A DNA stretch of 64,000 nt from JAQVEB01 sp028698105. GTDB lineage: Bacteria; Bacteroidota; Bacteroidia; Bacteroidales; Dysgonomonadaceae. The position numbers were made by a program, and so were the translations under genes. The stretch is taken from the NCBI GenBank assembly GCA_964293155.1, contig CAXYYA010000007.1, positions 1-64,000 on the forward strand. The letters are read 5' to 3'. Shown here piece after piece: positions 25,642 through 35,200 of this stretch. The notes under the pieces were generated by a model. That model saw nothing but the letters and a program-made list of their open reading frames with translations, was not told the origin of the DNA and searched no databases. Position 1 is the stretch's first letter. Every line of letters begins with the position of its first letter.

Positions 25642-26637
25642 TTACGGTACTTCAACTTTATTAAGGATTTCGCTGATAATTTCCTCGGAGGTCATGTTGT
25701 TGGCCTCGGCTTCGTAGGTGAGGCCGATACGGTGGCGAAGCACGTCGTGACACACGGCGCGGATATCTTCGGGGATCACGTAACCGCGGCGTTTGATGAA
25801 CGCGAAAGCGCGCGCGGCAAGCGCGAGGTTGATGGATGCGCGCGGCGAACCGCCGAAACCGATCATTTCTTTGAGCCCGGGCAAACCGAACTGGTCGGGG
25901 AAGCGCGTTGCGAACACGATGTCCACAATGTAACGCTCTATTTTTTCGTCAATATACACTTCACGAACCACATTGCGCGCCTCCAGAATTTCGGTGGTCG
26001 AGATTACCGGACGGTCAATGGTTATCGGTTCGAAAATATTCTGACGGATAATTTTTTTCTCCTCCTCCTTCGTCGGATAACCGATCACCGCTTTCAGCAT
26101 GAAACGGTCAACCTGCGCTTCGGGAAGCGGATAGGTTCCTTCCTGCTCGATGGGGTTTTGCGTAGCCATCACCAGAAAAGGATTGGGCAGCGCGTACGTT
26201 TTTTCGCCGATGGTAACGTGGCGTTCCTGCATGGCTTCGAGCAAAGCGCTCTGCACCTTTGCCGGCGCACGGTTTATTTCGTCCGCAAGAACGAAGTTCG
26301 CAAAAATAGGCCCGTGTTTCACCAGGAACTCTTCGTTGCGCTGGCTGTAGATCATCGTGCCCACTACGTCGGCGGGCAACAGGTCGGGCGTAAACTGAAT
26401 ACGGCTGTATTTGGCATCTATCAGTTGAGCCAGTGTTTTTATCGCGAGGGTTTTAGCCAAACCGGGAACACCTTCCAAAAGGATGTGCCCGTCGGACAAC
26501 AACCCGATGAGGAGCGACTCCACTAAATGTTTTTGTCCCACAATCACTTTGTCCATTCCGGTCATAATGGTTTGAACAAAGGCGCTTTTCTGTTCAATTT
26601 TTTCGTTTAATTCTTTGATATCAATTACCTGACTCAT
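25642..26637 (-). CDS. moxR: MoxR-family AAA+ ATPase
   Basis: 331 residues: Walker A GVPGLAKT (about 56-63), Walker B LADEINRAP (about 116-124), sensor 1 MATQNPIEQEGTYPLPEAQVDRF (the MoxR signature) and a C-terminal lid domain. MoxR ATPases remodel or activate partner complexes; here the partners are the DUF58 and VWA (Bat) proteins encoded downstream. First gene of a minus-strand operon of nine genes interrupted by a transposase element. A -7 promoter box lies at 26678-26685. Confidence 0.95.
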   Translation of the reverse strand: MSQVIDIKELNEKIEQKSAFVQTIMTGMDKVIVGQKHLVESLLIGLLSDGHILLEGVPGLAKTLAIKTLAQLIDAKYSRIQFTPDLLPADVVGTMIYSQRNEEFLVKHGPIFANFVLADEINRAPAKVQSALLEAMQERHVTIGEKTYALPNPFLVMATQNPIEQEGTYPLPEAQVDRFMLKAVIGYPTKEEEKKIIRQNIFEPITIDRPVISTTEILEARNVVREVYIDEKIERYIVDIVFATRFPDQFGLPGLKEMIGFGGSPRASINLALAARAFAFIKRRGYVIPEDIRAVCHDVLRHRIGLTYEAEANNMTSEEIISEILNKVEVP

Positions 26638-26677
26638 ATTTTCTGATTGTTAAATTGATGGTCTTTTTTTCGAGATA

Positions 26678-26685
26678 CAAAAATA
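26678..26685 (-). promoter_or_regulatory. -7 promoter box upstream of moxR
   Basis: On the minus strand this reads TATTTTTG, matching TAnnTTTG, about 40 bp upstream of the moxR ATG. The -33 region is weak. Confidence 0.5.
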
Positions 26686-26784
26686 GAAATGTTAAAGCGG
26701 TTTCGTAAAGAATTGAGGTTAAAAATGTTTAAGGTATTCGTACTGAAAGGCGTTAAAACCATAAATTGTCTGCAAAATAGAACA

Positions 26785-26819
26785 CAACCCCGTTCGCTCC
26801 AAAAGAATGAACAGGGTTG
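26785..26819 (-). terminator. Probable terminator at the end of the 18-kb surface cluster
   Basis: 11-bp stem CAACCCCGTTC/GAACAGGGTTG with one mismatch and a 13-nt loop, just beyond the stop of the 859-residue-frame gene. The sequence following on the minus strand is only moderately T-rich (TTCTATTTTG). Confidence 0.5.
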
Positions 26820-26842
26820 AAGGGTTCAGAGCATATAAAAAT

Positions 26843-29398
26843 TTATCGAATTCCGCCGCCAAATCCCGGGTTCACTTTGGGCGTTTGTTTTATCATTTTC
26901 TTGGCGACGTTTTGCAACTTGCCTTCAAGGCGCATATCCTGCAATTTCCCAATGCGGTCAATCACATTTTGCGGCGACCGGCAGGAATGACATTCGTCTA
27001 TGAAATATTCAAATCCCAAATCGTTGTTTTTATAATCATACGACACTTTTTCAAACGGATGACGTCCGTTCTTTGCCGGAAGAACAAAAGCATCGGACGT
27101 GGAACTGATGACGGATGTCCACGCGCCGGTCTGCGCAAGAGAAAGACCTTCCTGACCGGCTACAGGTGTGAGCTGCACGGTTTTATCGAAAAATACAATG
27201 GCGTTTTTGGCGTCAGGAAATTCGGGGACAATTTGCTTGTTGTTGATGGTGGCATGCGGCATATCCACGCCTTGCAGCATCCGAACGGTACCGGATGGCG
27301 CGTTATCGCCACGAACAGCCGACACAATAACAAAGCTGTTATCGGCTGCAAGGTTTTCCGTTCCTAAATTTCTTGTTACCTGCAAGCCGTCGGTTATGAT
27401 TTCGGATACCAACAAACCGTCGGTTTCCGCCCAATCCGATTCAATTACAAAACCTTCCAATTCAATGTGTGCTTTCACTTCCTGATTCGGACTGAAATCC
27501 AAATTGCCGATGGCAAACCATCCGAACGGATTATTAACATAGCCCTTATTTTGGGGTTGTTTACCGATAAGCGGTGCGCGTGCGTTTTTTTGCGCATTGG
27601 CGCCGGATTTGGCCAAGGCAGACGGTTGTCGTTTGGTGATAAACGTTACTTCTCCTTTGTATGTTATCAGGTTGTTTTTAAAGTCGGTAATGCGCTTTAT
27701 GACATCGCTTTGCGATAAATTGACCATGCTGGCTATATTCGCGGCCTTGTTTTTAGCGAGAACGGATGCGATAGCAGCACCGGCAGTTGTTTGATCCTGA
27801 GGAGCTTGCGATTGAGTGGCCAACTTGTACCAATCGCTTTTGAATGCCGCCACCGAGCCGTAAGCGGTGTTTGTGTAATAATCCACAGCCGTAAGGCTTA
27901 TGTTTTTGAACGGAAGGGTTGCTTCCATAAAGGAGCTGAGATTATTTACGCCTGCTAACTCAATGGCTACTTTATCGCCTTTGCGCAGCGGGACGTTTTT
28001 CACAAGGAACAAGCCGTCGGCAGTACACTGACCGTCAAATTTGTTCTGTGAACCGTTAGGGTGCTGAACCACCACTTTCAGGGCGCCGTTGTAAGGAACA
28101 TAATTGTTTCCGTCTTCGGTTTTTTGAATTTCGCCCACCACGTAATCGCCCAAGGCGCACACTTCATGTACATCCATTTTGTAACCTGCCATATCGGGTT
28201 GTTGCAACTTCCACAGCGAGAAGTATTCATCCACGAGCGTGAATTTCTTGGAAACAATTTTTCCGCCTGCTTTGAAACGTACGCCAACATCAGCCGAAAG
28301 CGTTTTCATATCCGATTCAACGGTTCCCTCCATCCCGCCTTTCACGTACACATCCAGTACATCGTACGATTTGAATTTGAGTTTGGCGCTGCACTGTACA
28401 CCGGCAAATGCCTGCATTTTCGCTTTTAGTTCGTAACCCACTTCGCAGAATTGGTTGAAATACGATGCGTTATGAATGCTGGTGGGAATGTAATAGCATG
28501 TTCCGCCCCGGGCTCCCAGCCCAACATCTACGCCTTGCTGCACATCCACCACAAGCGTAACTTCGCCGCTCACGCTCACCACGGCAAACACACCCAACTC
28601 GCATTTCCCGATATCTTTTACGGGAATTTCCGTACCCCAAAGCAACACTTTTTTCTCTTTGGAAACTTTCACGTTCGTCCGGGCTCGCAAGCTCACACGT
28701 TCTTCGGTTTTGAAAATCAGGCTGTAACCGCCGTTTTTGGAGTAACGACCTTCTACACGCGGATTGGTGAGCGAAACTTCCCCGATGAGCGTTACGGTAA
28801 ATTTGGATGTTTTTGTGCTGTCCAATGTGTAAGTGATGCTGTCGAATTGCAGATGCACGGCATAATTATCGCCGCTTCCGGTAGAAGTTGTCTGCATTCC
28901 GGGAGCGGTTTCGGATGTGTTTGCCAAAGTCATCTTCACTTCTTGAAGCGGAATTTCGATGTTTTCAAAGATCTCATACATTTTCGGGCGAACCATAATC
29001 ATCTTATCTTCATCGGCTTGAACGGATTGAAAAACCAAATCGCTTTCATCGTCCAAATAAATGACATCAGGCGATGGCACAAAACTTTCCGCCGGTTTAT
29101 TGATGTTGAGAATGCCGTCTTTTTGAATGATTAGTTGATTTTTTTCGTCCGTTGTAAGCCGTTTTACATTGGCAGCCAGTGTGTAATTCACGTTCTGGAA
29201 CTCGCCTTTCTTTTCTCCCTGTTGTATGGCTTTCAGCGCCACCGGATTAACCGTTTTGTTAGCCATTTTGGCTTGCTGCAATTCTTTGACGGTAATCACT
29301 CCATCCGATTGTGTGATGGAAGAGATAATTTGCTGGCTGTTTGCAAAAAATCCGGCAAAAAACAGGAATAGCACTGAAATAATAATTCTTTGTTTCAT
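26843..29398 (-). CDS. Large secreted protein of unknown function (last gene of surface cluster)
   Basis: 851 residues from the ATG at 29398 (MKQRIIISVLFLFFAGFFANSQ is a clean signal peptide); an ATG at 29422 would add eight residues and is also possible. No family recognised. The first 130 residues are polar; about 180-420 are rich in beta strands with VSLTNPRVEGRYSKNGGYSL and LGVFAVVSVSGEVTLVVDVQQGVDVGLGARGG, resembling a long beta sheet or solenoid; about 440-540 contain a carboxypeptidase-regulatory-like module (VVGEIQKTEDGNNYVPYNGALKVV). The last 60 residues hold a CHSC pair and end PNPGFGGGIR. No T9SS sorting domain is obvious. It follows a small lipoprotein gene, so surface or periplasmic location is expected. 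Confidence 0.75.
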   Translation of the reverse strand: MKQRIIISVLFLFFAGFFANSQQIISSITQSDGVITVKELQQAKMANKTVNPVALKAIQQGEKKGEFQNVNYTLAANVKRLTTDEKNQLIIQKDGILNINKPAESFVPSPDVIYLDDESDLVFQSVQADEDKMIMVRPKMYEIFENIEIPLQEVKMTLANTSETAPGMQTTSTGSGDNYAVHLQFDSITYTLDSTKTSKFTVTLIGEVSLTNPRVEGRYSKNGGYSLIFKTEERVSLRARTNVKVSKEKKVLLWGTEIPVKDIGKCELGVFAVVSVSGEVTLVVDVQQGVDVGLGARGGTCYYIPTSIHNASYFNQFCEVGYELKAKMQAFAGVQCSAKLKFKSYDVLDVYVKGGMEGTVESDMKTLSADVGVRFKAGGKIVSKKFTLVDEYFSLWKLQQPDMAGYKMDVHEVCALGDYVVGEIQKTEDGNNYVPYNGALKVVVQHPNGSQNKFDGQCTADGLFLVKNVPLRKGDKVAIELAGVNNLSSFMEATLPFKNISLTAVDYYTNTAYGSVAAFKSDWYKLATQSQAPQDQTTAGAAIASVLAKNKAANIASMVNLSQSDVIKRITDFKNNLITYKGEVTFITKRQPSALAKSGANAQKNARAPLIGKQPQNKGYVNNPFGWFAIGNLDFSPNQEVKAHIELEGFVIESDWAETDGLLVSEIITDGLQVTRNLGTENLAADNSFVIVSAVRGDNAPSGTVRMLQGVDMPHATINNKQIVPEFPDAKNAIVFFDKTVQLTPVAGQEGLSLAQTGAWTSVISSTSDAFVLPAKNGRHPFEKVSYDYKNNDLGFEYFIDECHSCRSPQNVIDRIGKLQDMRLEGKLQNVAKKMIKQTPKVNPGFGGGIR

Positions 29399-29424
29399 TG
29401 TTACATTTTTTGAATTAAACATTT

Positions 29425-30117
29425 TTACATATCCGGCATTTCCATAAAGGTAATGTTATCGGGAACTTTTAAATTTTCTTCGGGTATTTCCACATTCTCC
29501 TCAAATGATGTAGCTTCCATCGTATAAAACGGTGCGACTATTTTCAACGGGATGCCGTGATAATACCATGCTTTCATGGTTGAACGATTTTCGCCGTGAC
29601 TTAATGGTAAACTCACAACCGTGCATTTTTTCCCCAACAATATTTCTGTTCCTACAATTTTCCCGTTCTCGTTTTTGATGGCCTCTTCGAAATCGGTTTC
29701 ATCTTCATTTTTGATCTTTTGCAGCGGATTATCGTCATACGACGCACTATTGAATTTCAGGCCCGTATTGGAAGATAAATCAATAACCCACGTCCATTCG
29801 TCGTTTCCGATAAGTAGCGATTTCATTACCTGCTTATTGCTTGTCAGGCCCATTTCGTTCTCCATTTCCATACGGAACCGTTTGTTTTTCAGATCAATCC
29901 ACTGCAGAACGCGTCCTTTCATTTCCATTCCCTCAACCTGCGTTAGCGTGTTGTATTCAATTTTATAAGAACCCGTAGTTGGGTTCAACACTTCCGTTGC
30001 CGGCTCAGTGACTTTTGTTTCCTTTTCTTGCTTGTTTCCATTGCATGAGTATGCAAAAAACAACAAAGCAACGAACAAATACAAAATGGTTTGAGGTTTC
30101 ATTTTTTTTGTTTTCAT
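29425..30117 (-). CDS. Small lipoprotein (DUF4412-like)
   Basis: 230 residues. The N-terminus MKTKKMKPQTILYLFVALLF precedes lipobox AYSC, so Cys25 is probably lipidated; an internal ATG at 30102 would give the same mature protein. The mature part is a beta-rich domain: SYKIEYNTLTQVEGMEMKGRVLQWIDLKNKRFRMEME, then YDDNPLQKIKNEDETDFEEAI and GTEILLGKKCTVVSLP. This resembles LolA/DUF4412-like half-barrels, in which a reporter of metal or thiol state has been proposed; the similarity is by eye only. Its stop lies next to the start of the 859-residue frame, implying one transcript. Confidence 0.75.
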   Translation of the reverse strand: MKTKKMKPQTILYLFVALLFFAYSCNGNKQEKETKVTEPATEVLNPTTGSYKIEYNTLTQVEGMEMKGRVLQWIDLKNKRFRMEMENEMGLTSNKQVMKSLLIGNDEWTWVIDLSSNTGLKFNSASYDDNPLQKIKNEDETDFEEAIKNENGKIVGTEILLGKKCTVVSLPLSHGENRSTMKAWYYHGIPLKIVAPFYTMEATSFEENVEIPEENLKVPDNITFMEMPDM

Positions 30118-30256
30118 GTTTTCTTTTTTTTAAATTCTATTTATTTTCATTTTAATCTGCCGCTTATTGCAGGCAACTTGAATATTAAGGGGAACCTAAA
30201 GACGTCTCTCTGGTTTTGTATCGTCAGATTGATAAAAAATCTTTATCCCTTATTTG

Positions 30257-32269
30257 TTATTCTACCCGAATTTCCGCTTCCTGTGAGCGGGCACTTTCGT
30301 TTTTCTTATCATCGGCGAAAGTGGTGTAATAGAAGTACAAATCGCCTTTTTTCACTTTCGAGTCTTCAAATTTCCGCTCATTGGGCAGGAATGTTTTCAA
30401 CAATTGAGGTTTCCCGCCCCGCTGATAGCGATATAGATTCACTTTTAGCTCCTTGGTATCCATCATTTCTGACCATTGCACGATAACTTTACCATCGTTT
30501 TGCGTCAGCCAAATGTTCGAAGGAATGGGTAATTGAATTTGTTTTACGACTATAGGAAATAATGCCATCGACTCGCTCATACCACGCAAATCGTCCACAG
30601 TTTGTATGGCATACTCGTAGTTTTTGCCGGGTTGTACGGATTTGTCGGTAAACATCGGAATGCGCACCACACTGTCTTTTGGCTGCAAGAGTGTGAATTT
30701 CCCGTTCGGTAAATCACGACGATACACGTTATAGCCTTGAGTTCCCCGATACCTTATTTTCACATCTTCCCAAACAAGATTGACCGTGTTGTCTTCTTCG
30801 TAAACCGATAACCGGTTGGGCGACGGCGGTACGGTTTTTATATCCGGATGAACGGTAATGGTATCGGAAAAAGCACTTTCTTCAGAACTTGTGTTAACTG
30901 CTGTAGCAGCGTACAAAAAGGTTCGTTCACCGGTTAAAACACTACTGGTATCGGTGTAAGTGACTTCGTTGTTAGTTAATTTGAGAATGTCGGTAATGGG
31001 ATAAAGTTTCGGAGAAAATCCGTCGCTGCGGTATATTTTCACACCTGACAAGTTCATTTCTGTAGCCTTTATATTGACGGTCACCCCTTTTTTCTTATCC
31101 TTCACCTGACTGGTGCTTGGAGGAACAGGTTTCAGCTTATCGTAAGCCGCATTGAAAAAAATGTTGCTTTGCTGTGGCAAATCGTTCTGAGCACTCACGG
31201 TTTCCAAATAGTAGTAATACATTTTGTCAGGAACAATTTTTCGGTCAATGTACGTAGTATCCGTTGCCGGAATGGTGGCTGCCAATTCGTATTCCTTTTG
31301 GTCGAATGAATCGCTTCTGTAGATTTTCAATCCGGTCAGGAGTTTCGTGTTCTGTAGCCGCCAACTCAATATCACGCCAAAACCTTTGGGATCGGTAACC
31401 GCTTTGGTTCGCTGAAAGAAAGTTTTGTTTACCGACAGAGCCGAAACCAACACAATGTCGGTTGCCGGGCCGGGATTTCCGTACACGTCAAGCGGATTTA
31501 GGAAATACTGACGGTCTGATTTTAAATACCGGGTGGAGTCCTGAAAGATGTAATACTTGACGGCGCCAATATTATAATTGGCGAGCGATCCGCGTGCTTG
31601 TTTTAACTGTCCGTCTTCGTAATACCGGATACCAAAATACGGCGCAGAATTGCTGCCTTCCGATTGCCATTTAAGATAGAAAACGGTTTTATCCACGTTT
31701 TTATCGTTCAATGTGATGGCGTCGTACTGTGGGACGAACGGATGCTGAACCGGTATGGAAATGTTTTCTGAAACGGCTTTGCCGTTTTTCAACGCTTTCA
31801 CCCTATACCACACTTTTTTGTCCTTTGCGGCTGTCTGGTCGTAAAACGCGATACCAGCTGCCAAACGAATGATAGTTGCATTTGCCCAATATCCCATACT
31901 GTCGATAACGTTTGCCGTTTCGCATTTTTGCCACAGTTTCCGCAACTCATCGGTTTTGGGAAGTCCTTGAAACCCAAAATCGGGTTTCCATTTTTCTATA
32001 TTGGCCTGAAATGTTTCCCAACCTACGGGCGATTTCTGTTCGGTTAAATTTTCCCATTGACGTTTGTCGTAAGAGCGTTCCACGGTGTAGCTGTCCACTT
32101 TGTTTCCGTTTGCCAGCTCCATTCCCGTAAATATCAGAATTCCTTTGGGAGCAGGTACTGCCATTTCTGTTTCTCTCTGCGCAAACAGAGATGCAGTTAT
32201 GGACAAGCTCAAAACAAGTACGATGCTTATTCTGAACAAGAATCGTTGATGTATGATTGAATTTTTCAT
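30257..32269 (-). CDS. Secreted protein with fibronectin type III repeats
   Basis: 670 residues with a signal peptide ending ASLFAQ. Several FN3-like domains can be seen: about 45-180 (KVDSYTVERSYDKRQWENL), about 285-385 (VILSWRLQNTKLLTGLKIYRSDSFDQKEYELAATIPATDTTYID), about 395-485 (GVKIYRSDGFSPKLYPI) and two near the C-terminus (VNLVWEDVKIRYRGTQGYNVYRRD; VIVQWSEMMDTKELKVNLYRYQRGG). No enzyme domain. Such proteins bind partners at the cell surface. It starts 27 bp after the stop of the 1978-residue protein gene, so the two are surely co-expressed and may assemble together. Confidence 0.85.
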   Translation of the reverse strand: MKNSIIHQRFLFRISIVLVLSLSITASLFAQRETEMAVPAPKGILIFTGMELANGNKVDSYTVERSYDKRQWENLTEQKSPVGWETFQANIEKWKPDFGFQGLPKTDELRKLWQKCETANVIDSMGYWANATIIRLAAGIAFYDQTAAKDKKVWYRVKALKNGKAVSENISIPVQHPFVPQYDAITLNDKNVDKTVFYLKWQSEGSNSAPYFGIRYYEDGQLKQARGSLANYNIGAVKYYIFQDSTRYLKSDRQYFLNPLDVYGNPGPATDIVLVSALSVNKTFFQRTKAVTDPKGFGVILSWRLQNTKLLTGLKIYRSDSFDQKEYELAATIPATDTTYIDRKIVPDKMYYYYLETVSAQNDLPQQSNIFFNAAYDKLKPVPPSTSQVKDKKKGVTVNIKATEMNLSGVKIYRSDGFSPKLYPITDILKLTNNEVTYTDTSSVLTGERTFLYAATAVNTSSEESAFSDTITVHPDIKTVPPSPNRLSVYEEDNTVNLVWEDVKIRYRGTQGYNVYRRDLPNGKFTLLQPKDSVVRIPMFTDKSVQPGKNYEYAIQTVDDLRGMSESMALFPIVVKQIQLPIPSNIWLTQNDGKVIVQWSEMMDTKELKVNLYRYQRGGKPQLLKTFLPNERKFEDSKVKKGDLYFYYTTFADDKKNESARSQEAEIRVE

Positions 32270-32296
32270 ATCACTTTATTTTTTCTGTTGTCGGAG

Positions 32297-35200
32297 TCAT
32301 TTACATTGTTGATCACAGCTTTGAGTAGTAATTCCCATCGAAAAACCGTTGGTATTATCCAAATGAACCGATGCACCGATAGTAAAATCGGCAAGGTTAA
32401 CGGATACACAAGGACCACAACCAACCAAGACCGGGACACACTGGCTGGCAGATATTTTCAAATTCAAGCTTGAACATCCATCAATATTGTAAAAATGCGA
32501 TTGGGTATTGTAATCCCCGCTAATTCCCAATTGCAACACGGCGTCAGCATTTGCCGAAGTACACGTGGCCGGACATGATCCGCCCAAATAAGCGTGCCCT
32601 TCGGCAAGAATACCCAACCCGAATGTTGTTCCTTGTCCGAATACCATATACGTCCGGGCATTTACACTCACGTCCACGCCGGCCGTTACCGAAACGATAC
32701 CATAATTGTGATCTATTTTAGGCAAAATTTGTTTGGTGAGTCCCGCCGACAGGAAAAATCCTTTCAGGTTTGTATTAAACCCGTTTGGCAGGCAAACGGC
32801 GCTTCCGATGGTACTAGACACTTCGGGCGGCATATTTGTGTAATTACCGAACAATCCGTAAAGATTTGCTCCGCCTATTCCCGGAATTTCGACCAGCCCG
32901 CTTGCATTAAATAACCATCCCTGACTGTCCATCAACGTATTTACATTGCCCTGTAGCTTTAAGCCGCCTAAATTCATATCCAACGGCGCGCTTCCGATAA
33001 AACGTGCATTGGGCAAGTCATACGTTATGCTCAAACCGGGAAACGAAGGGATATCGCTCACGTTTATCTGTTGTCCGGTGGCTTGTACCGCCCCTTTCAC
33101 TTCGAAATTCATTTTTTGTCCCGGGGCAATGTTATTCAATCCCTTTACATCGCCTACAAAACGCAGCACATCCCACGCTTGGTTAACTACTTTGTTGCCA
33201 CCCACCAGATTTGCCAGTTCCTTGCCCGTACCCATCGGCAATTTTTGTCCTTTGTCTATATCTATTTTGGTTTCGGTATTCGTATGGCTCATCGTTACAT
33301 TCAATTCAGGTAAATTCCCAGGTTCCTCAACGGTGCCTTTTGCAATGAATAACCCGTTAGAAAGGATGTAATCATTGGTGAGATTATAATGAACATTCTG
33401 ATGCGTGAAGCGAAACGCATCCATATCCATCATATCGAAAACGATGTTATTGCCTTCTTTGAAAAATCCCATGGCTCCCGACGGTTTTATGTATTCCGGT
33501 ATGCCGAAATCGTACGTTCCCTGCAGTTTCAACGAAGTTGGCGTAACATACATCATGGTGGAAGGATAAGGTGTGAAATCCACAATGTTGTATATTCTGA
33601 ATTTATGGCTGTTGAGTGCCAGTGTGCTTTCGCCTTCGCTATTGAAGTCCACGGTCAGAAACTCGATTTTTTCACCCGGATTTAATCCCGGCAATCCATC
33701 CAGTGTAGCTACGGTAGTTTGCCCTGCACCGGGTGTTGCATATAAACTCCAGCCCGAAACTCCGTCGTGCAGATACTTATATGTCAATCCTTTCTGTTGA
33801 GAATTTATGATTAAATCTTTTACGCCAAGCAGTTTCACTTTTTCCAAATGAACAACCGCCTTATCGGTTACGAGCGCTTGCGACGTAAATTTTAAGTTTT
33901 CGATTTTTACATCCACACCGGTGGAAAGTGTTGCATCGGCCACATTAACACCCTCGTTTGTTATCGTCCAATTGTTGCATTTCAGCATCCATTTTCCCAT
34001 ATTCACACTGAAAGGTTTTTGATTGACGGTTTTCAGCCCTTGTTTGGAAATATTGATGGTACCAGCATCCAATTCAACGTTTGTGGGGTTCAGGTTGGCA
34101 ATGGCAGCCTTTAACTTTGTTTGCAGTGTTAATCCGTTTTTATCGAAGAATGATTTATCAGGCTGTGTAATCGCTTTATTTTCAAATCCGTCTATGCTGT
34201 ATGTTAATGTTTCATTTTCCCCGTCGGACAAATAGAGTCCGTTGATCCCGATGGTTGAAGAACCAATATCACCCGAACTTCTGAAAATCGGTATATTTGT
34301 GTTTGTGGCGCCTGGCGTTTGTGTCAAATACAAATCGGGTAAACTATAACCATAACCTCCGAAATTACCATTCAAACTGCTGTTATTCGTTTGATTTATC
34401 TGAACACGGGCTTTCATCTCGCCTTGTATCTGATTAGCATCAAACACATCTAATTTCAATCCTGAAGCATCGCTAACAAGCGCATTGTAATTACCCGGCA
34501 TAGTGATGGTTATCTCATTCTTATCGGTTACAAAAGGTAACGTAACCGGTATTAATAAGGCATCTCCATTCGCATTGCTCCTACCGCTTTTCTTCATTTC
34601 CACGTTAGAAACATCAATAATTTGTTCACCAAAATATTTGTTTGCAGGCAGGGTTATTGTTCCTGAAAGCGATATTTTATCACCGGATAACTCCTTAAAA
34701 TCGGTGGCGGCAAAAGGAAAACCGAGAAACGTAGTAACATCTGCGCCATCAACGGTTTTCATGTGAAAATCCTGATTTTGGCATTCCGTGCCAGATTTTG
34801 AGAGCATGTATTGATCGTTTTGATACCCGACAAAATTGTTTCCCGCTTTCGTGGAGCTTACCTGTAGCTTAAAGGCCTTATTAACGGGCAAATTCCGCAA
34901 CGTATATTTTCCGTTTACATCCGTTTTGGTTTCTATTTTGTACTTTTCCGTTTGTCCGCTAATTGTGGCTGTAACATCAATGCCGGGTAGTGGTTTATTA
35001 TTAGACTCACCTACATACACAACTCCCGATAGACATCCACCTTCCTCCAAAACCACCTGTAAAAGGGTTCCCATATAATCTTTGGAATAAGGGATATCTA
35101 CTTCCTTAATAATTCTCGGATAATTATCCGCAGAATTGGCCGAGTTGGCGATAACCACTTTGAAACGGTCACTCTGTCCACCGGCAAAAGAGAAATCGGC